64,000 nucleotides of DNA, taken from contig CAZWVT010000005.1 of assembly GCA_964636665.1 (NCBI GenBank), positions 8,404 through 72,403 of the forward strand. Reading direction: 5' to 3'. Below the pieces are notes generated by a model. It saw only the letters and a program-made list of their open reading frames with translations, was not told the origin of the DNA and ran no database searches. Position numbers and translations under genes: made by a program. Source of the stretch: JAAYLC01 sp964636665. Lineage in GTDB: Bacteria > Bacteroidota > Bacteroidia > Flavobacteriales > Flavobacteriaceae. This document shows positions 62,440 to 64,000 of the stretch, piece after piece. The first letter of the stretch is position 1. Each line of letters starts with the position of its first letter.

Positions 62440-62978
62440 AAAAGATAGACGATACATATCAATCTATCCCTTTAAGACAGGTACGTTTAAAGAAAATTAT
62501 AAAATCCATTTATTCGGGAAAAGCTGTCCATATAAACATCTATCATAAAAATCCTGAAAAATTAGAATATTATCTCAGAAAAAAACTAAAAACCGTAGAA
62601 GCAGCAGGCGGCGTGGTCTATAATGAAAATGGGGATGTCCTGTTTATCAGACGAAATAAAAAATGGGACTTGCCGAAAGGAAAAATAGAAAAAGGAGAAT
62701 CTGTGGAGGAAGCTGCGGTTCGCGAAGTAATTGAAGAAACAGGAATTCAAGATGTGGAGCTTAGAAAGTTTTTGCTGACTACCTATCACATTTTCACGAG
62801 AAACAACAAATTTCGATTAAAAATCACGCATTGGTATGAAATGTACAGCAATTATAAAGGTGAATTTAAGCCGCAATCGGAAGAAGGGATAAAAAAAGTG
62901 CGATGGAAAAACGATAAAAAAACCAAAGAAGCGTTAAAAGACTCTTACGAAAACATAAAACTTCTTTTTAATACATAA
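62391..62978 (+). CDS. Nudix hydrolase
   Basis: A 195-residue protein whose Nudix box is complete (about residues 97-119, G...E then REVIEETG), hydrolysing a nucleoside diphosphate linked to another moiety. A 65-residue N-terminal extension of unknown role precedes it; the region has no Nudix character. ATG 62391 is preferred to 62382, which would overlap the pyrE start codon (CATG). Substrate unknown. Confidence 0.9.
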   Translation: MYKVFVKDIPIILSTQKKIDDTYQSIPLRQVRLKKIIKSIYSGKAVHINIYHKNPEKLEYYLRKKLKTVEAAGGVVYNENGDVLFIRRNKKWDLPKGKIEKGESVEEAAVREVIEETGIQDVELRKFLLTTYHIFTRNNKFRLKITHWYEMYSNYKGEFKPQSEEGIKKVRWKNDKKTKEALKDSYENIKLLFNT

Positions 62979-63109
62979 ATTCTAATTGCTGATTATCAAT
63001 ATTATAAACATCTACATTTCCTGACAAACAAATTATTTAAATCACAACTATTGTATAAATGAAAATTTTACTTTAGGTTTGCCTTTATAATTCTAAAACT
63101 TATTTGATC

Positions 63110-63949
63110 ATGAAAAAATTTACATTACTTGCTTGCGCTTTTATTGCAGGTTTGACTTTTCAAGCTAATGCTCAGAGTGAAATCGTTCTGTCACAAAATA
63201 CAGACGAGGTATGGACTCCTAACGGAGTATCTTGCCCCGGAGGAGATAACTGGTGGATGAGATCTTATGATCTTTCAGATTACAGTTTAAACGGAGACGT
63301 TTGGGTTAAAGGAATGGAGTTCTCTATTCAAAACATGGATTTTCCAGAAGAATTCGAACTATATGCTTTTGAATATGCAGGATTCCCTACCGGTTTTGAT
63401 ATCTTAAACCCTCCGGCTCCTATTGCTGTTGCATACCATGAAATTGATTTTACAGATATGGGAGTGAAAGTTCGTGTTGATTTTGAAACTCCCTACCAAA
63501 CAACAAGCAGTTCTACAATTGTAGTAGCTGTTGTTCAGCCTTTCATTTCAGGCAACGCAGTATTCCTTGGCACAACTGGCGCAGAAACTAAATCTAGCTA
63601 CTTAGCTGCAGAAAACTGTGGTATTCAAGAGCCAGATACAGTAGCTAACGTTGGATTCCCAGATGCTATGCACTTTTTAAACTTGGTAGTTGACGGAGTT
63701 ATTTCTACCAATGATGTTCTTGCACAAGGAACTTCAATTTATCCAAACCCAACTACAGATGTGTTTAACGTAACACTTCCTGCAAATGTTGAAGTAACTT
63801 CTTCTTCATTAGTTGATATGCTTGGAAGAACTACCGGAGCAGTTTACAGCAACGGACAAATTGATGCTTCTTCATTAGCTAAAGGTGTTTACATCCTTAC
63901 TCTTGAAACAAACTCAGGAACTTATACTCAAAAAGTAATCAAACAATAA
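63110..63949 (+). CDS. Secreted protein with type IX secretion (type A) sorting domain
   Basis: A 279-residue exported protein. The signal peptide covers residues 1-22 (ending ANAQ). The central part is beta-rich and Tyr/Phe/Asp-rich with a single CPGG near residue 37 and another Cys near 172, so a disulfide is possible. From about residue 205 the C-terminal module SIYPNPTTDVFNV to GVYILTLETNSGTYTQKVIKQ is the type A CTD recognised by the T9SS. Passenger function unknown. Start at ATG 63110 (the longer frame begins with TTG). Confidence 0.93.
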   Translation: MKKFTLLACAFIAGLTFQANAQSEIVLSQNTDEVWTPNGVSCPGGDNWWMRSYDLSDYSLNGDVWVKGMEFSIQNMDFPEEFELYAFEYAGFPTGFDILNPPAPIAVAYHEIDFTDMGVKVRVDFETPYQTTSSSTIVVAVVQPFISGNAVFLGTTGAETKSSYLAAENCGIQEPDTVANVGFPDAMHFLNLVVDGVISTNDVLAQGTSIYPNPTTDVFNVTLPANVEVTSSSLVDMLGRTTGAVYSNGQIDASSLAKGVYILTLETNSGTYTQKVIKQ

Positions 63950-63975
63950 GAAATTACTTTCTTGAAATTAATATT

Positions 63976-64000
63976 AAGCCGGCTTTTTAAGCCGGCTTTT
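63976..64000 (+). terminator. Terminator after the T9SS cargo gene
   Basis: AAGCCGGC at 63976-63983 pairs with GCCGGCTT at 63991-63998 around TTTTTAA, followed by T at the window edge. The two halves are identical AAGCCGGCTT palindromes, so alternative pairings exist. Confidence 0.8.

Noticed and set aside
1..64000. tRNA, rRNA, transposase, phage or plasmid features
   Set aside because: No cloverleaf, rRNA segment, integrase, transposase or inverted-terminal-repeat element was seen on reading either strand; detection of divergent tRNAs by eye is imperfect.

Overview
The window is chromosomal DNA from a member of Bacteroidota, almost certainly class Flavobacteriia. Supporting signs are: low GC; promoters of the Bacteroidetes type (TTTG, about 20 nt, then TAnnTTTG) instead of E. 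coli -35/-10 boxes; few Shine-Dalgarno sites; a protein with a type IX secretion C-terminal sorting domain; a TonB-dependent receptor with a carboxypeptidase-like N-terminal domain; an Omp28-type lipoprotein; and several families largely confined to this phylum (2TM domain, DUF6029, DUF6122). No tRNA, rRNA, CRISPR array, transposase or prophage was seen. One scaffold gap of exactly 100 N lies at 22343-22442.

Layout. 1-7070: a truncated PLP enzyme, a 2TM-protein/dihydrofolate reductase/fructosamine-kinase-like operon, a SulP anion transporter, cardiolipin synthase and small membrane proteins. 7328-10733: an alpha/beta hydrolase, a DoxD-DoxA fusion and two proteins of unknown function. 10774-16862: a three-gene biotin-dependent acyl-CoA carboxylase operon (carrier, biotin carboxylase, carboxyltransferase), an NRDE protein and P5C dehydrogenase. 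17056-20906: a Cys-rich membrane peptide, glycosyltransferase, ECF sigma factor, lipoyl synthase and GAPDH. 20928-25676: an extracytoplasmic thiol-redox neighbourhood (atypical thioredoxin, a short protein with a C-terminal membrane anchor, DUF6029 barrel, TlpA-like protein, Omp28 lipoprotein). 25741-33169: enoyl-CoA hydratase, an SBF-like transporter followed by a small repeat cluster, mannose-1-phosphate guanylyltransferase, a SprT-like protein, a TonB-dependent receptor, DUF6122 and an SDR.

33593-39774 is a complete RND efflux operon (MarR/GbsR-type regulator, adaptor, pump, outer-membrane channel) with a dyad in its promoter. 39930-44687 holds housekeeping enzymes and a K+/H+ antiporter, ending in fabD. 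44928-48812 contains surface-glycan genes (galE, a DegT-type aminotransferase, Kdo transferase). 48813-49961 is a LexA-like S24 repressor with two matching operators, divergent from a small lipoprotein. 50047-55552 has murB, an aminotransferase, DUF1573 and valS. 55631-60498 is a tight operon rsfS-ftsH-LUD-cdsA-psd-ACBP. The window ends with birA, an SRPBCC protein plus pyrE, a Nudix protein whose start region carries the pyrE promoter, and a T9SS-secreted protein.

Functional links: birA (60592) can biotinylate the carrier protein at 13787. cdsA, psd and cls belong to phospholipid synthesis. galE, manC, the DegT enzyme and the Kdo transferase feed envelope glycans. Most genes are core flavobacterial. 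The parts most worth a second look are the S24 repressor circuit, the efflux promoter, the redox/barrel neighbourhood with the C-terminally anchored peptide, and the pyrE/Nudix overlap.
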